The notes under the pieces are model-generated. The model searched no databases. It worked only from the letters and a program-made list of their open reading frames with translations, and was not told the origin of the DNA. A program made the translations under genes and the position numbers. Below are positions 10,347 through 21,580 of a stretch of DNA of 64,000 nucleotides, piece after piece (positions within the stretch are counted from its first letter, which is position 1; every line of letters begins with the position of its first letter). This DNA is from Atopsyche davidsoni (lineage: Eukaryota; Arthropoda; Insecta; Trichoptera; Hydrobiosidae): NCBI GenBank assembly GCA_022113835.1, contig JAILWY010000020.1:1860001-1924000 (forward strand). Direction: 5' to 3'.

Positions 10347-11399
10347 GATAGTTAAAATAATCACAGCTTTTAATAATTTATAAGTTAGAATGTCTGTATT
10401 AATTCGTCGGCTTGCCTTGATTTACAGCTCGCGGCACGCCACCGGGGGGCTTACGTAACTCTGCGGTCAGATCCACTCTTTAATAGCCTCGGTTAATTAA
10501 ATCGAAAGTCGGCATCACCGCACTGCTGCTGAAAGCAGATTGCTTTTGATTAAACGTCTGGTTTGTGTGAATCACAATCCTAACTGCCTATTACCGTGAG
10601 CAACATGGGCACAGCCGCAAATGCCTCTCAGCGCTTGCCCTATGCATCCCTTGCGGTTTCCTTCTTTAATGCAATAGCACAATTATAGACTCTTCGTTTA
10701 TAGATTGTCTGAACTGGAATTCCTGCCGCTTGTATAATAAAAATAAATACTAAACAATCTATACTTTTATTCAGTAAAAATTTTAAATATTGTATAATTT
10801 AATCGTTTTTTTATTTTTTTAACTTACAAACTATTGTATCCCCAGAAGCAAACGTTTCTCATATTGGGAGTTAATATCAAATATTTTAGGGCATTAAGTT
10901 CATTGTTAAATTAAATTAGAATAATTTAAGACACTTCTGAATATTATCACTTAGCCAGAGAGCTCTTCCGACCTATAGAAACACATACGCTTTTTTACAA
11001 TAGTGAAAACAAACCATCGGATCTGTTTGACGATACTTCTATAATATAATGCGAAAGTGGTTTCTCATAAATCATTTTATCTTTATCTATACAATGGAAC
11101 ACTATAAAAAATAATTACATCGCATGCAATTTATCTCAGATGTTTTTGTGCCAATGTCTCGATACGTTGTACTTTAAGTACTGTGCCACAAATACACATT
11201 GTATATTTAATAATTGTATATAAGTGGGTTACCATTTGAAATCCACAAATTGAAAACTGTATTTTAAATTGTCGATTAAAAATTCGGCGATGCGTTAAAA
11301 ATAAACACTTCGAGCAGATAATCGGCTTTTGTATAAAATAAAAAAAAAATATCGATTGCCACGGTTTCATATTAAAATAGGCAACTGATACAAATGCAA
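10347..11399. other. AT-rich intronic sequence, no gene seen
   Basis: There are no frames of interest and no repeat I could match within the window. Confidence 0.4.
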
Positions 11400-11465
11400 T
11401 ATGCGATTAAATGTGGGCTTCGAACCCACATCTCCTCGTTTACTGAAATCCGCGTATTAACGAAA
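11400..11465 (-). repeat. tRNA-like SINE fragment
   Basis: The minus strand contains GATGTGGGTTCGAAGCCCAC, a good RNA polymerase III B box, preceded by CGCGGATTTCAGTAAACGAG. It is short and truncated. Confidence 0.4.
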
Positions 11466-11892
11466 TACTTTGTAAGAAGAATTTTATGTCTTGGCAATGT
11501 TATTCTTTCGGGAAAACATTTACCATTGTTATGCTTATGAATTGTTTATTAATACCTGCTTTTCGTTAATTTATTGTTTGTTTAATTTATAACGATTAAC
11601 TTCAACATTTCAAAACATGTCAAGGACACTGCGAGCATTATTTTTTCCTCGTTATTATTAAAATACCTTTCAGCCTCTCCCACACGAGACAAGCCTGCCG
11701 CATATCATTTTGCACGCTCAAGTGGCATAATTTAAAATAATAATAAAAAAATAACTACGAATTATTGTCGCCGCCATCGCGTGCCTCGTAAGGTCGGGGT
11801 CGAGTGTGCTTTTAATTATTTCAGGATTTATTAAATGATAGGATCGACCCTCACGATTCTGCTGTACGCAAAACAATACGAACACTATAGAC

Positions 11893-14085
11893 CGGTGGTC
11901 CCCAACCCTGTGCCCGCGGGCGCCATTGCGCAGGCCGACCATTTTCTGTGCGCCCGCCGACCATTTTCCGTGTGCTCGCCACTGTCCGACCACAATTAAA
12001 AATGTACTAAAGAAAAATATATATATAGAGTTAAATGATAAATGTCAGCGAAAATAAGTATATCATTTTAATTTTCAAAATAATAATTCCTTCCAGAAAA
12101 TCATAAAAAAAAGTCTGTTGAAATAGCATCTTACTTGTTTCATTAATTCAGAATAGAATGGAACTAAAAACTGATACAGATTTTTTTAAATCCCATACTT
12201 TAAATACCGTGTAAATCGGGAGATAATTATGTAATAATTGGCTTGGGAAACCAGGTTATGACGAAGAAGGTTCGACGTTACAAATTAACATGAAAACACA
12301 AAATACCTAGAAACAAACGACCTTGACGGAATGAATGACCATGTCATTCGATTTAAAATTTGACAATAAAAAACAATGAAAAATTTGACAAAATATCAAC
12401 GCAACGATAATGTGAAATTTACCGAAAAATTTTAGTCGAATTTTTAATCGTCACTTGTATCATCGTTTTTTTTCGTATAATTTCTCTTCGAAAAATATGC
12501 GATGAATTTTTTATCGAAAAATTTACGATGAATTATTCATCAAAAAATACGCGATGAATTATTCATCGAAAAATATGCGATGAATTATTCATCGAAAAAT
12601 ACGCGATAAATTATTCATCGAAAAACACGCGGTGAATTATTCATCGAAAAATACACGATGAATTATTCATCGAAAAATACACGATGAATTATTCATCGAA
12701 AAATACGCGATGAATTATTCGTCGTTACATATTCGATGAAATATTCCTCCAAAAATAATCGACGAAATATTCATCGAAAAATATACGATGAAAAATATTC
12801 GATGAAAAATATTCAATGAAAAATATTCAATGAAAATTCATAGAAAAAATTGACAATGAACTAACGATGAAAAATATGCCAAAAAATCGACCATGATACA
12901 TTTGATAGCAAAATTTGATGATAAAATTAATAAAAAATTGTTTTCGTCAAAATTTTCTTGGTCAATTTTTCGTATAATTTTTCATTGAATTTTTTTTATC
13001 ACATGTATCTTAGTTGATTTTTTCGACATATTATTAATCGTTAATTGATTGTCTAATTTTTTGATGGATAGTTCTTTGACAATTTTTAAATCTTCGTCAA
13101 AAATTAATCATATTACCATAGACAGCTAACATATCTAAATATTTTGAGGTAATGTTACCAAAAATAGATTCTTTCTTAAGATTAATCGACTTTTTAATGT
13201 AACATGATGTGAAATACTATTATATATATATATACTAACGTAGTATTACATTTTAAAATAACGATGAATTAATGAATTAATTTTTCGAGCACCATGTCAC
13301 CCGCCAACGATTTTACGTGCGCCCGCCACTCTCCGACCACAATAAAAAAATTATATAAGTTAAAAAAAAAAAAATTAGTAATTAAACAGCGCAAAAAGCA
13401 AAAATAATTATATCGTTTTAATTTTCAAAATAATAATTCTTTCCAGAAAATCATATAAAAATAGTTGAATAGCCTGTTGAAATAGCATCTTATGGTGGCT
13501 GATCCCTTTGATGGAACAGTTATCGAGTTTTTTGATAAGTTTTTGTGAAAAATCAACTGCATCAATAGAAGAAATAATATAATAAATATGTGTTTTCCCG
13601 ATTGAAGTGTAGGAATTTGAAAATTATTATAACCGATGGATCTAGAACCCCAAGCATTTAGGTGTCTTTTTTTAAATTTGAAATAAAAGATTACAAATAA
13701 ACCTATGGTAAAAGATTAGATAAATTTTTTTTTTTTTTTTTTAACGAACTTTGGTTTTAAAAAGTCGTTGTTTTATTAAATTTTTCAACATCTTCAAGAT
13801 TTTATTTTACTCTGAAAATGGACATTAATTAAATTTAAAAAAATAGATAAATATAATTTATAGTTTTTCTAATACTCTGTAAAAAAAAGAAACTTTCAAC
13901 ATACAAAAATAAAGTAATCTGCGTTTATCTTTATCGTTTACCTTAAAAAAATACCTTTTTTTTACCTGGGCTGCGCTGTGGTTTTACTTTCGGGAGCAGA
14001 AACATACCTAAAAAATAAAAAGAGCCCGCCGCCCGACCGGCATTCTGAAATGTGCTCTTGGGTACAAAAAGGTTGGGGACCCCTG
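11893..14085. mobile_element. 2.2-kb non-autonomous hAT with internal tandem expansion, 8-bp target duplication
   Basis: It begins CGGTGGTCCCCAACCC and ends GGTTGGGGACCCCTG. The flanking octamers are identical (CTATAGAC at 11,885-11,892 and 14,086-14,093), so the whole 2,193-base interval transposed, or grew, as one unit. It belongs to the same family as the 258-bp copy at 10,081. The left subterminal block (GCGCCCGCCGACC... through TTTCAAAATAATAATTCCTTCC and GTTGAAATAGCATCTTA) is repeated at about 13,290-13,495, a partial internal duplication. Between the two lies a 26-bp minisatellite. No transposase is present. Confidence 0.85.
12478..12800. repeat. 26-bp minisatellite inside the hAT element
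   Basis: Roughly eight to ten copies of a 26-base unit built on GATGAATTATTCATCGAAAA and a TACGC/TACAC tail. Each unit contains the near-palindrome GATGAATTATTCATC. Degenerate GATGAAAAATATTC copies continue to about 12,840. Confidence 0.85.
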
Positions 14086-14149
14086 CTATAGACGAAACCG
14101 AGCGAATCCAACCACGACTGTCCGATATCAAATCTTAATAAAAAAAACG

Positions 14150-14208
14150 GCCTCTTGGTCTAGTGATTAGCACGCTTGCTTACTTGCTATGTACTCTATA
14201 GTTCCAGG
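14150..14208 (+). repeat. tRNA-like SINE fragment interrupted by a hAT
   Basis: CTTGGTCTAGTGATTAGCAC is an A-box-like segment of the window's SINE family. Copy 3 of the hAT family starts right after it at 14,209. Confidence 0.5.
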
Positions 14209-14418
14209 CAGTGGTCCCCAACCCTACGCCCGCGGGCACCATAGCCCCCGCCGACCGTTTTACATGTGCCCGTCGCTGTGTGACGAAAAAATTAGTATTC
14301 AGTAGTAAAACAGAGAGATATAACCGAATATTGTTATATCGTTATAAATAAATAGTGCCCGCCGCCCGACCTGCATTCTAAAATGTGGTCTTGAGTGCAA
14401 ATAGGTTGGGGATCCCTG
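14209..14418. mobile_element. Non-autonomous hAT (MITE), third copy
   Basis: The termini are CAGTGGTCCCCAACCC and GGTTGGGGATCCCTG, and the internal blocks match the 10,081 element. The flanking octamers differ (GTTCCAGG and TTATAGGA), so the target duplication has decayed or the ends are recombinant. Confidence 0.75.
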
Positions 14419-15280
14419 TTATAGGAATAGAGAAATGAGTTATGAACTCTTTCAGTCATATACACTCAACCTTCAGGTGAAGTAGTTAGTAAGTACTTCT
14501 GCATTACATTAAAAAGCTCTGGCATGAAGATCTGATATCCCTTCCTTCGTACCGCGCTATAAGAAACCCATAAATATTTACTAAGCTTAGGGTCTTTTAA
14601 GTCTGTTGGTTTTAATTTATTTGTGGTTCGCTATATCTAGTGGAATATGTTGAAATTTCGCAGGGCACGCGATGGCCTCGAGCCCGAGGATCACGACTGC
14701 CGAGGGTCGCGCCTTGAGGTCGGGCTTTCACATACGCAGGTCTGCACCAGTTCAGAGTGCGAGCGGCAGACATTTGGGCTCGGATAATACGATGCGCATA
14801 AACCTTTAGCGGTAACCTCTAGAGATGGCACAACACACTACAGTACCTTCGGAGGTGTCAGATTAACCCGGAGGCACACCAGCGTAGGGAGGTAGCAGTG
14901 GAACGAGTCGTTAACCTGCTACAAAAGAAAAATTAAATTAATTCGGTTGTAATTTACATAAGAGCCTGGTCCGACAATGCAATGTACAGTTTTACTATGG
15001 AAATTTAAGCAATCTAAAAAAAAACACGGCGTTTATACCGGGCGCGGTAGAAAATGCATAAATTTAAATTGCTATCTTACGTGCCAACCTCAAATAAACT
15101 CGGCGTTATCTCTGATATACACGGTGCTTCAGAATTCGCACATCACTCGGGAAAGAAACAGAGTGGCAATTATATAAATAAATATATTTTTTATAAAAGA
15201 AATCATGGTGTGTGTGTGAGAATACTGATAAAGAAAGTAGCCAAATGGCTGGGAGATTATGATATTTTTTTTGTTGGATA
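14419..15280. other. Intronic sequence, no gene seen
   Basis: 14,660-14,900 is moderately GC-rich and looks like degraded repeat. 15,230-15,275 contains AGCCAAATGGCTGGGAGATT, related to words at 34.15 and 41.55 kb. No gene is supported. Confidence 0.4.
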
Positions 15281-15289
15281 AGCATTTTG

Positions 15290-15475
15290 GGGTTATAGTA
15301 CAGGACCTTGGGGGGCGAGAGTGCTTTTCTTCTTCTAGTGCCTCTCTATATCTAAAACTTTTTTTATTATCTTTGCGCATTCTGTGGAATACTGGTATTT
15401 TAAGCATTCTCCTATAAAGCCACATTTCTGCATAGTAGCTGTCTTGAGTGTCCAGGCTTCAACTCTATAAAGAAG
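15290..15475 (-). mobile_element. Non-LTR retrotransposon remnant (reverse transcriptase C-terminal part)
   Basis: Read on the minus strand, YRVEAWTLKTAT, then after a frame break EMWLYRRMLKI, matches the conserved segment at the C-terminal side of the reverse transcriptase of insect LINEs (RTE-like; clade uncertain). The rest of the frame is degraded. Related remnants lie at 19.62-19.74 kb (minus) and 38.10-38.22 kb (plus). Confidence 0.65.
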
Positions 15476-16560
15476 AAATGTCTTCTATGTCTCTTGAGAA
15501 TAATACTTTTCTCAAGTTGATTTAGTTCTCATTAAGCCAGCTGCCTAAAAGAGTGCAAAATGTTTATGGTGGGCGTGAAGACAGCCCAATGCCTTGCCTT
15601 GCCTAAAACTAGAGTTAAACTTAACGGCGTCCTCTTTCCAAAAGCGCAGGCAGCATTTATTCAGGTATCGCACATCCGGTGCGCGACTCCTGGACACATC
15701 CGGTCTGAGGCAAGCGGCTGCGACTACTGTATAGACTGGGAAGGCAGAAGGTTATGAAAAATATAAAAAAATCTACACGTTGTCTACGGAACGAATAGAG
15801 CTGAAATATTTCGAAGATCGTAGCGTAAACTTCACGAATGCCGGATGAGGTATTCGTGAATGAATAACCGCAGTTACTAAGAATAGAGGACCGCAAGGGA
15901 AGAGGGGCAGATAAGCGAGCAGTCTAAAGCAATAGAATCACTCTATATTTGATCATGCTCTAAAATATTTATGACTACAGATTTACTGTGTACGCATATG
16001 AAACGATTAAAAAAAAACTCTTGTATCCAATAATGCACTCAATAGACTCGGTTTCTAGATAAATATTTATTTGATCCGGACGATGTGTGGATTCAACGCA
16101 TTTTTCTCGTCGTTTCATTTACAACTTGCTCCAACCAGATTTGGTCTGTAAGCACGCGTGTCAGCCACTGGTCTTCCAGACGTTTCTATATTTACATCGA
16201 TGGGACGACCTTTGCACACTCGAAAGATAAACGATTATCCGTGTGAAATTGAATCGGTTCTCATGATTTCGTAAGTCCACGATACGATCAATTAATTATT
16301 CATCGTTTAATCATCGCGACGGACAAACAAGCGAACAATAAGACAATCGGAAAAGTACAAAGCGCGCCAGAGGTCATACGATGCTCAGGAATAAATACAA
16401 TTTGATGTCGCTCAAAAACTGCATAAAATATTAAATAAAATTTTAAAAAAATTATATATATATAATAATAGCCAAATAACTATACTGCAACGATCGTACG
16501 ATTTCAAATTGTTTCAGCCTGTCGTCGATTGTGAAATCGCGCTATGAAACATTATTAAAC
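15476..16560. other. Intronic sequence, no gene seen
   Basis: This is AT-rich sequence with short frames that have no recognisable product. 16,080-16,340 is somewhat less AT-rich but has no signal I can name. Confidence 0.4.
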
Positions 16561-16579
16561 AGGTAGCCGCATGTACACA

Positions 16580-16915
16580 GGGATTGTCAAACTTTTTTAT
16601 ATCGAACTCCCACTTTAGCAACTTTATCGGCAGAGAATTTTTCTTACCGCCCACCGCAACTGCAAGATACTCGTAAATTTATTAAATGTATACATATACA
16701 TATTTTTATTTAAATTCTCCATATGTTCAGCATCAGCTGTATCATCTAACATCCCTTTTTTTCTGTAAGGTTGACTACCTCTTTAGTAAAATTACTCCAC
16801 AGTCACCTGTATGCCGTGATAATGAATGCAATTTCGTAAGTAACCAATACTCGAGTGCATCGTTCACCTGGTTGGAATGGCACAAAAGTCATATCGGTGT
16901 TTGTAAATGAGCCCA
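16580..16915. mobile_element. Possible degraded hAT-like MITE
   Basis: GGGATTGTCAAACTTTTTTA at the left resembles the CAGGGnTTnTCAAACTTTTT ends of hAT MITEs. No convincing right end or target duplication was found. Confidence 0.3.
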
Positions 16916-16929
16916 TTGTATAAACCGAC

Positions 16930-17050
16930 AATGACTCTCTCATCTGCCTGAAAAGATGCCAAGGATGTCGGGTTCGACTCCTCCGCCCCTAGCGCAGGGC
17001 CTTTTGTGCGAAATCACAATGCGAAGGCAAGTGAATATTTTCTTTACCGG
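16930..17050 (+). repeat. tRNA-like SINE copy
   Basis: GATGTCGGGTTCGACTCCTC is a clear B box, followed by a body ending near the word GAATTCACCGTG. The A box is not obvious, so the copy is probably 5'-truncated. Confidence 0.45.
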
Positions 17051-17274
17051 ATTCCTTTGAGGAATTCACCGTGTTTTTGTGGTAAAAGCATCTGGGGAAA
17101 AATTTCGACACTTAAATGTACAATTGTTATGAAACCTTACATTTATGGGAGTAACTTGCTATAGACAAGCGAAACGTATGAAGTATTTTTTTTTTTTTGA
17201 ACTCGAATCTCTTAGAAATCTGGCTGTTCATATTTGCTGCTTAAATACCGGAGTATTGAAAAAATAAAAGTAGG

Positions 17275-17370
17275 CTGTCTCGTGGTTCGGTAGCTGCTTG
17301 GAGACGGGAGGCTATGGTGTTCTCTGTACCGTCACCATCGTCTTCCGGAGACAAATTCCGGCAGTAACAC
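17275..17370 (+). repeat. tRNA-like SINE fragment
   Basis: TCGTGGTTCGGTAGCTGCTT is an A-box segment of the same SINE family as at 41.67 and 60.69 kb. It is followed by degraded sequence and an A-rich run. Confidence 0.45.
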
Positions 17371-17546
17371 ATTTAAAAAAAAAATAACAACACTCAGACG
17401 AAACCATTGTATTTACATGGCATTTAAAAAAATCCCACAGTATCATCATGATCTGGAGCCTCTAAATGGCAACATTAGCGCGTAATAATCGCAGAACAAT
17501 ACGGGGTTATACAACGAGGGGTCCTCTCTGTCGTACAATTCTGTGA

Positions 17547-17692
17547 AGCAGCCTGCACGCGCTGCGGCACAACCGACAATCGAACTTCAAATAGCCGAAA
17601 GCGTCCTCTTTTGCGTTGTTAAAAAAAAAAAAACGTTCAAAGTATAACATGACTTTTCGGTTGTCGGTTGTGTTGCAGCGTGTGTAGACTGC
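17547..17692. mobile_element. Short terminal-inverted-repeat MITE
   Basis: The left end GCAGCCTGCACGCGCTGCGG then CACAACCGACAATCG is mirrored on the right by CGGTTGTCGGTTGTGTTGCA then GCGTGTGTAGACTGC. These are inverted repeats of about 35 bases. Related ends occur at 40.97-41.49 kb. No superfamily is assigned. Confidence 0.65.
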
Positions 17693-18650
17693 TCGAGAAT
17701 CGTAATGTTTACCGAGAGATTATCTCAAGAGGGACACTTGACGATGTCATAATGGAACCGGACGATTTTTTTACTATGGAAAGTACATTTTTAAAATGTA
17801 ATTTTTATAACAATGGAGACATTTTCGTCATGACATATTTTTTTGTCTGTTGTTAAAATGTCTTTCGTGCGATTACCGTAAAATATACGGCGTTTTTAAT
17901 GATCATGGTATTTTTCGTGAAAGTACATACGTTTTTTTAACGCCTGTTGAATGTTGTGTGTGTGTGTGTTTTTTTTGTTTTTTTTAAATTCAAAATGAGG
18001 ATACAAACAACAAGTATAAAAATCAAATGAGAAATTCGTATATGTAGTATTGCAAATTAAATTAGTCTGTAATCATACATTCTATTGTATGGTCTGGATT
18101 TCGATAAAATAATATATTTTTGATATATGACTAGTTAGGGCCTGGAATATATTCTTTGAGTTTCGAGTTTCGAGATAAGGTTAATTTCTTAAAAATGAAT
18201 ATGTAATTGCATAACTGATTCGGACCTGGAATTACAACGAATTCCGGCGTTTATTAATATCTAATAATTAATCAAAACTTTGTAATAATAAAAAGCGTAC
18301 GTTCGCTGCTGTGACAGTGCATTAATTCTTCGGCAATTCCGATACAAGGTACCGAGCGCAGAAATCACGCGGCGAAGCAGCCGACACGCCCGGCGCGGAG
18401 AAAGGCACTTGCGTCACGCGGCCGCCAATTATTATCATATGCTTATTTATTATCGCTCATGCCGGGTTGCAGCTTTTGTTCGGCACAGCACACACGTTGG
18501 CCGTTTATTAGCGTCGGCATTAATTGGTTCACGCTCGGCGGACGCGGATTCAGCGTTTTGAAATGTGTAATGCTTGATAATCAGCGATATGCAACTTGTT
18601 ACGCGACGGCTCGGTTGTGTTATTCTTCTTCTTGCGATGCCTCCCCCCCC
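17693..18650. other. Intronic sequence, no gene seen
   Basis: This is mostly AT-rich, with a short (GT)n run near 17,957. 18,330-18,560 is more GC-rich. No supported gene. Confidence 0.4.
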
Positions 18651-18686
18651 CCCGAACCTAACCTAACCTAACCCCCCCCCCCCCCC
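18641..18686. repeat. Interstitial CCTAA (TTAGG) telomere-type repeat between poly-C runs
   Basis: Three to four CCTAA units are bracketed by runs of ten or more C. CCTAA is the complement of the ancestral arthropod telomere unit. It sits directly beside the LINE-derived satellite. Confidence 0.8.
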
Positions 18687-18699
18687 ATCGGAGGTTGGT

Positions 18700-19625
18700 T
18701 GACCATTTCATCGAACATATTTCCATACTGGGGCAGTCTCACCAATTTGGCCGTACTTCCTCCTTCCAATGCCCCCTTTCCGCCAACTTTTTACCAACGT
18801 CAATAGTTCTCTTTATTTGTGCATTCTGTCCATTTAATCGAACATATCTCCATACTGGGGCAGTCTCATCAATTTGGCTGTACTTCCTCCTTCCAATGCC
18901 TCTTTTTACCAACGTCAAGAGTTCCCTTTATTTATGCATTCTGTCCATTTAATCGAACATATCTCCATCCTGGGGCAGTCTCATCAATTTGGCCGTACTT
19001 CCTCCTTCCAATGCCCCTTTTCCGCCAACTTTTTACCAACGTCAAGAGTTCCCTTTATTTATGCATTCTGTCTATTTAATCGAACATATCTCCATACTGG
19101 GGCAGTCTCATCAATTTGGCTGTACTTCCTCCTTCCAATGCCCCCTTTTCCGCTTTTTTACCAACGTCAAGAGTTCTCTTTTTTGTGCATTTTATCCATT
19201 TCATTGAACATATCTCCATCCTGGGCCAGTCTCACCAATTTGGCCGTACTTCCTCTTTCCAATGCCCCTTTTTCCGCCTTTTTACCGACGTCAAGAGTTC
19301 CCTTTATTTGTGCATTCTGTCCAAGGATCTTTGTGCATTCTGTCCATTTCATCGAACATATCTCCATCCTGGGCCAGTCTCACCAAAATTGGCCGTACTT
19401 CCTCCTTCGAATGCGCCTTTTTACCGACGTCAAGAGTTCTCTTTATTTGTGCATTCTGTCCAAGGCTCTCTGTGCATTCTGTCCATTTCATCGAACATAT
19501 CTCCATCCTCGGCCAGTTTCACCAATTTGGCCGTACTTCCTCCTTCCAATGCCCCTTTTTCCGCCTTTTTACCAACGTCAAGAGTACCCTTTCTTTGTGC
19601 ATTCTGTCCAAGGATCTTTCATTTG
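18700..19625 (-). repeat. Tandem array (about 117-150 bp unit) derived from a LINE 3' region
   Basis: Seven units are marked by CGAACATATCTCCATCCTGG at about 18,709, 18,834, 18,951, 19,077, 19,202, 19,352 and 19,487. On the minus strand each unit reads AAATTGGTGAGACTGGCCCA then GGATGGAGATATGTTC, homologous to 38,160-38,215 beside a LINE remnant. The array directly continues the LINE remnant at 19,625-19,740. Overlapping open frames across the array (up to about 270 codons) are products of repetition, not genes. Confidence 0.85.
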
Positions 19626-19740
19626 TGACGCGGTCAACTCATGGTATTTCTCCTATACAAACACATTTCTGTCGCCTCAATTCTTCGCATAGTAGCTGTC
19701 TTGAGTGTCCAAGCTTCGACTCCATAAAGGATAAAAGAGA
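19620..19740 (-). mobile_element. Non-LTR retrotransposon remnant adjoining the tandem array
   Basis: On the minus strand it reads VEAWTLKTATMRRIEATEM then CLYRR, the same reverse-transcriptase C-terminal motif as at 15.4 kb. It then passes into the first array unit. The reading frame is broken. Confidence 0.7.
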
Positions 19741-21140
19741 CGAACGAACAAGTTGTGATGATCAGACAATACGCTTCGATGGCCTAAATATGCAAGTTTA
19801 ACGCTTTACTATCGTCAAAATAACACAAATCAACCATTCAACGCATATATTATAATATCTATCTATTCGAGCGAAGATCAGACAACCTAACCTAGCCTCG
19901 TTTCAATTTCGACCGGTTGGCCGCGTCGTCCAGGTCGCTTGTACCTCATAAATGAAAAGAATGACTCATAATTTTCTGGCTTAATTATAAACTCCTCAAG
20001 ATGGACGCAGCCGATTGCCGGCGGACCAATCAGGCGGAGATCTGCTCCATCATCGCCATCAGGAATTAAAGGCGCAGATCTGCTCCCGGTTCAGGCATCG
20101 TGGAATGAGACTAGTCACCTATTGGATCGTTTACGTGTACGTATGCAATATGACCCTCTTGCAAATATTTCACCTTCAGTCGATTTAAATGAATACTGTA
20201 AGTTCATAGCTCAAATGTGATAATTTTTTTAACTGATTTCAATTGTCAGAACTGGTTAAGTTGTTCGGGTCGTAGGTTAATAATTTTAATTTAAAAGGAT
20301 CCAAAGGTCAATTGGCAAACGAGCGATTACGTGATCTTATTTAATGTGCTGGTAAACGCAGACGACGGCGTCACCCTGATGATGCAGGCGGACCAGGACC
20401 ACCGCCTCCTGTGTCTGACCGCATCGAGCCGAGGCCGCCTCCGCAAAAGGCAAGATAGACTCATATCTCCACCATGACATCGTCATGAATAAACACTTTA
20501 TTCCACACAGTTTTAAAACCACTCCAACGCCAACTTCCCCTCGTTGATATCCATGGAAAAAAGGCATTGATTGACGTGGATGCGGAACTTGTGACAGTGG
20601 CTGAGAGTCGACGGTCACCTGAAGAAGGTGGGCATGGATGGTGCGTTCCGTGCGAGGGGCCGGGGATTCCCACGACCACGTCAGATGTGTTACGGTACCA
20701 GCACAATAGTCGAGACTAGCTTTACAGTAAATATTGTTGTTCTGCGGGTATCTGGGTCGCGCGCGTGACCCCTTCCCGCAGCATCGCGGAGCCGGGCCGC
20801 GAAATGCTGTGACTTCTGACCATACTCCCACTTCTCCTGCTCTTCGAGCGCCTAAACTAGCGTCATACACACTCTGTATGACGCTAAATATTAAATAATC
20901 AAATCGTATACAAAAGTTGGCCACCCCTGCCCTAAAGTAGACACTGTTCACAAAGCCGATCCGATGATCGTATAACTTGCTAGGAACCACCTTTCTGCTC
21001 TTCAAGCATCATACCCTGCCATCTGCAACTTTGCATATGTTCATAATTAATTCATAAAAGTGCCGTGCTTGTTTCGTTGGAATGACCACAAATTTATTGA
21101 ATTTTGCAATTTGGATTAAACAGTGTGGTATTTGGATCGG
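19741..21140. other. Intronic sequence; long open frame without support
   Basis: 20,337-21,005 holds a 222-codon minus-strand frame in GC-richer sequence, but it has no recognisable domain and frame usage is not gene-like. A perfect short inverted repeat, TAGCGTCATAC...GTATGACGCTA, lies at 20,859-20,887. TTGGCCACCCCTG at 20,918-20,930 looks like a hAT-type right end. Confidence 0.4.
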
Positions 21141-21144
21141 GGGA

Positions 21145-21245
21145 TTGTTCGTACCGGGCTCGCGCGGGTGTCGAACCCGGTCTCGCTCCGCCGGCACGGT
21201 GCTAGGTGCTTGGCCACCAGACCGCGAAGCCGCGCCAGCTCGACT
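21145..21245 (-). repeat. tRNA-like SINE head, GC-rich
   Basis: The minus strand contains TCTGGTGGCCAAGCACCTAG (A-box-like) and GACCGGGTTCGACACCCGCG (B box) at tRNA spacing. No cloverleaf with a proper acceptor stem is evident, so a SINE rather than a functional tRNA is preferred. Confidence 0.45.
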
Positions 21246-21557
21246 GTCTTCCAGTCGACTCACTGCACCGCCAGTGGCCCGCCGCGGCTCCAGCGGCAGG
21301 ACGAGCTCCAGTGAAAATTCCTCAGAACAAAGTAGATTGTCTTGGGATTCTCTTCAAAGCAAATCGGTTGCATATCGTGTACTTGTACAATGCCTCAATA
21401 CTAACGATTTAGTTCGTAAGTAAGAACGCAATACAGTCGGTATGGATTGATTCAGCCGGGGGCGCCGGATCGGGGCCACGCGAAGTCCTACAAGTCCGAG
21501 GAATGTCGGTCAGCCCCGGTCACACAGTCGTGATCTACGATCTGTGCGCGTATTGTG

Positions 21558-21580
21558 TGACGTCACACCGCGACAAAGTA
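21558..21580. promoter_or_regulatory. CRE-like palindrome
   Basis: TGTGTGACGTCACACCGCG is a perfect CRE in a palindromic context (TGTGACGTCACA). No associated transcript is identified. Confidence 0.35.

Noticed and set aside
18874..19692. 272-codon plus-strand frame with repeated peptides
   Set aside because: Open frames in several phases simply follow the tandem LINE-derived units.
20337..21005. 222-codon minus-strand open frame
   Set aside because: No domain, no splice context, an overlapping alternative frame of similar quality, and a hAT-type end inside it. Likely chance in GC-richer repeat sequence.
21145..21245. Functional tRNA gene on the minus strand
   Set aside because: A and B boxes are present but I could not form a convincing acceptor stem or anticodon arm; better explained as a SINE head.
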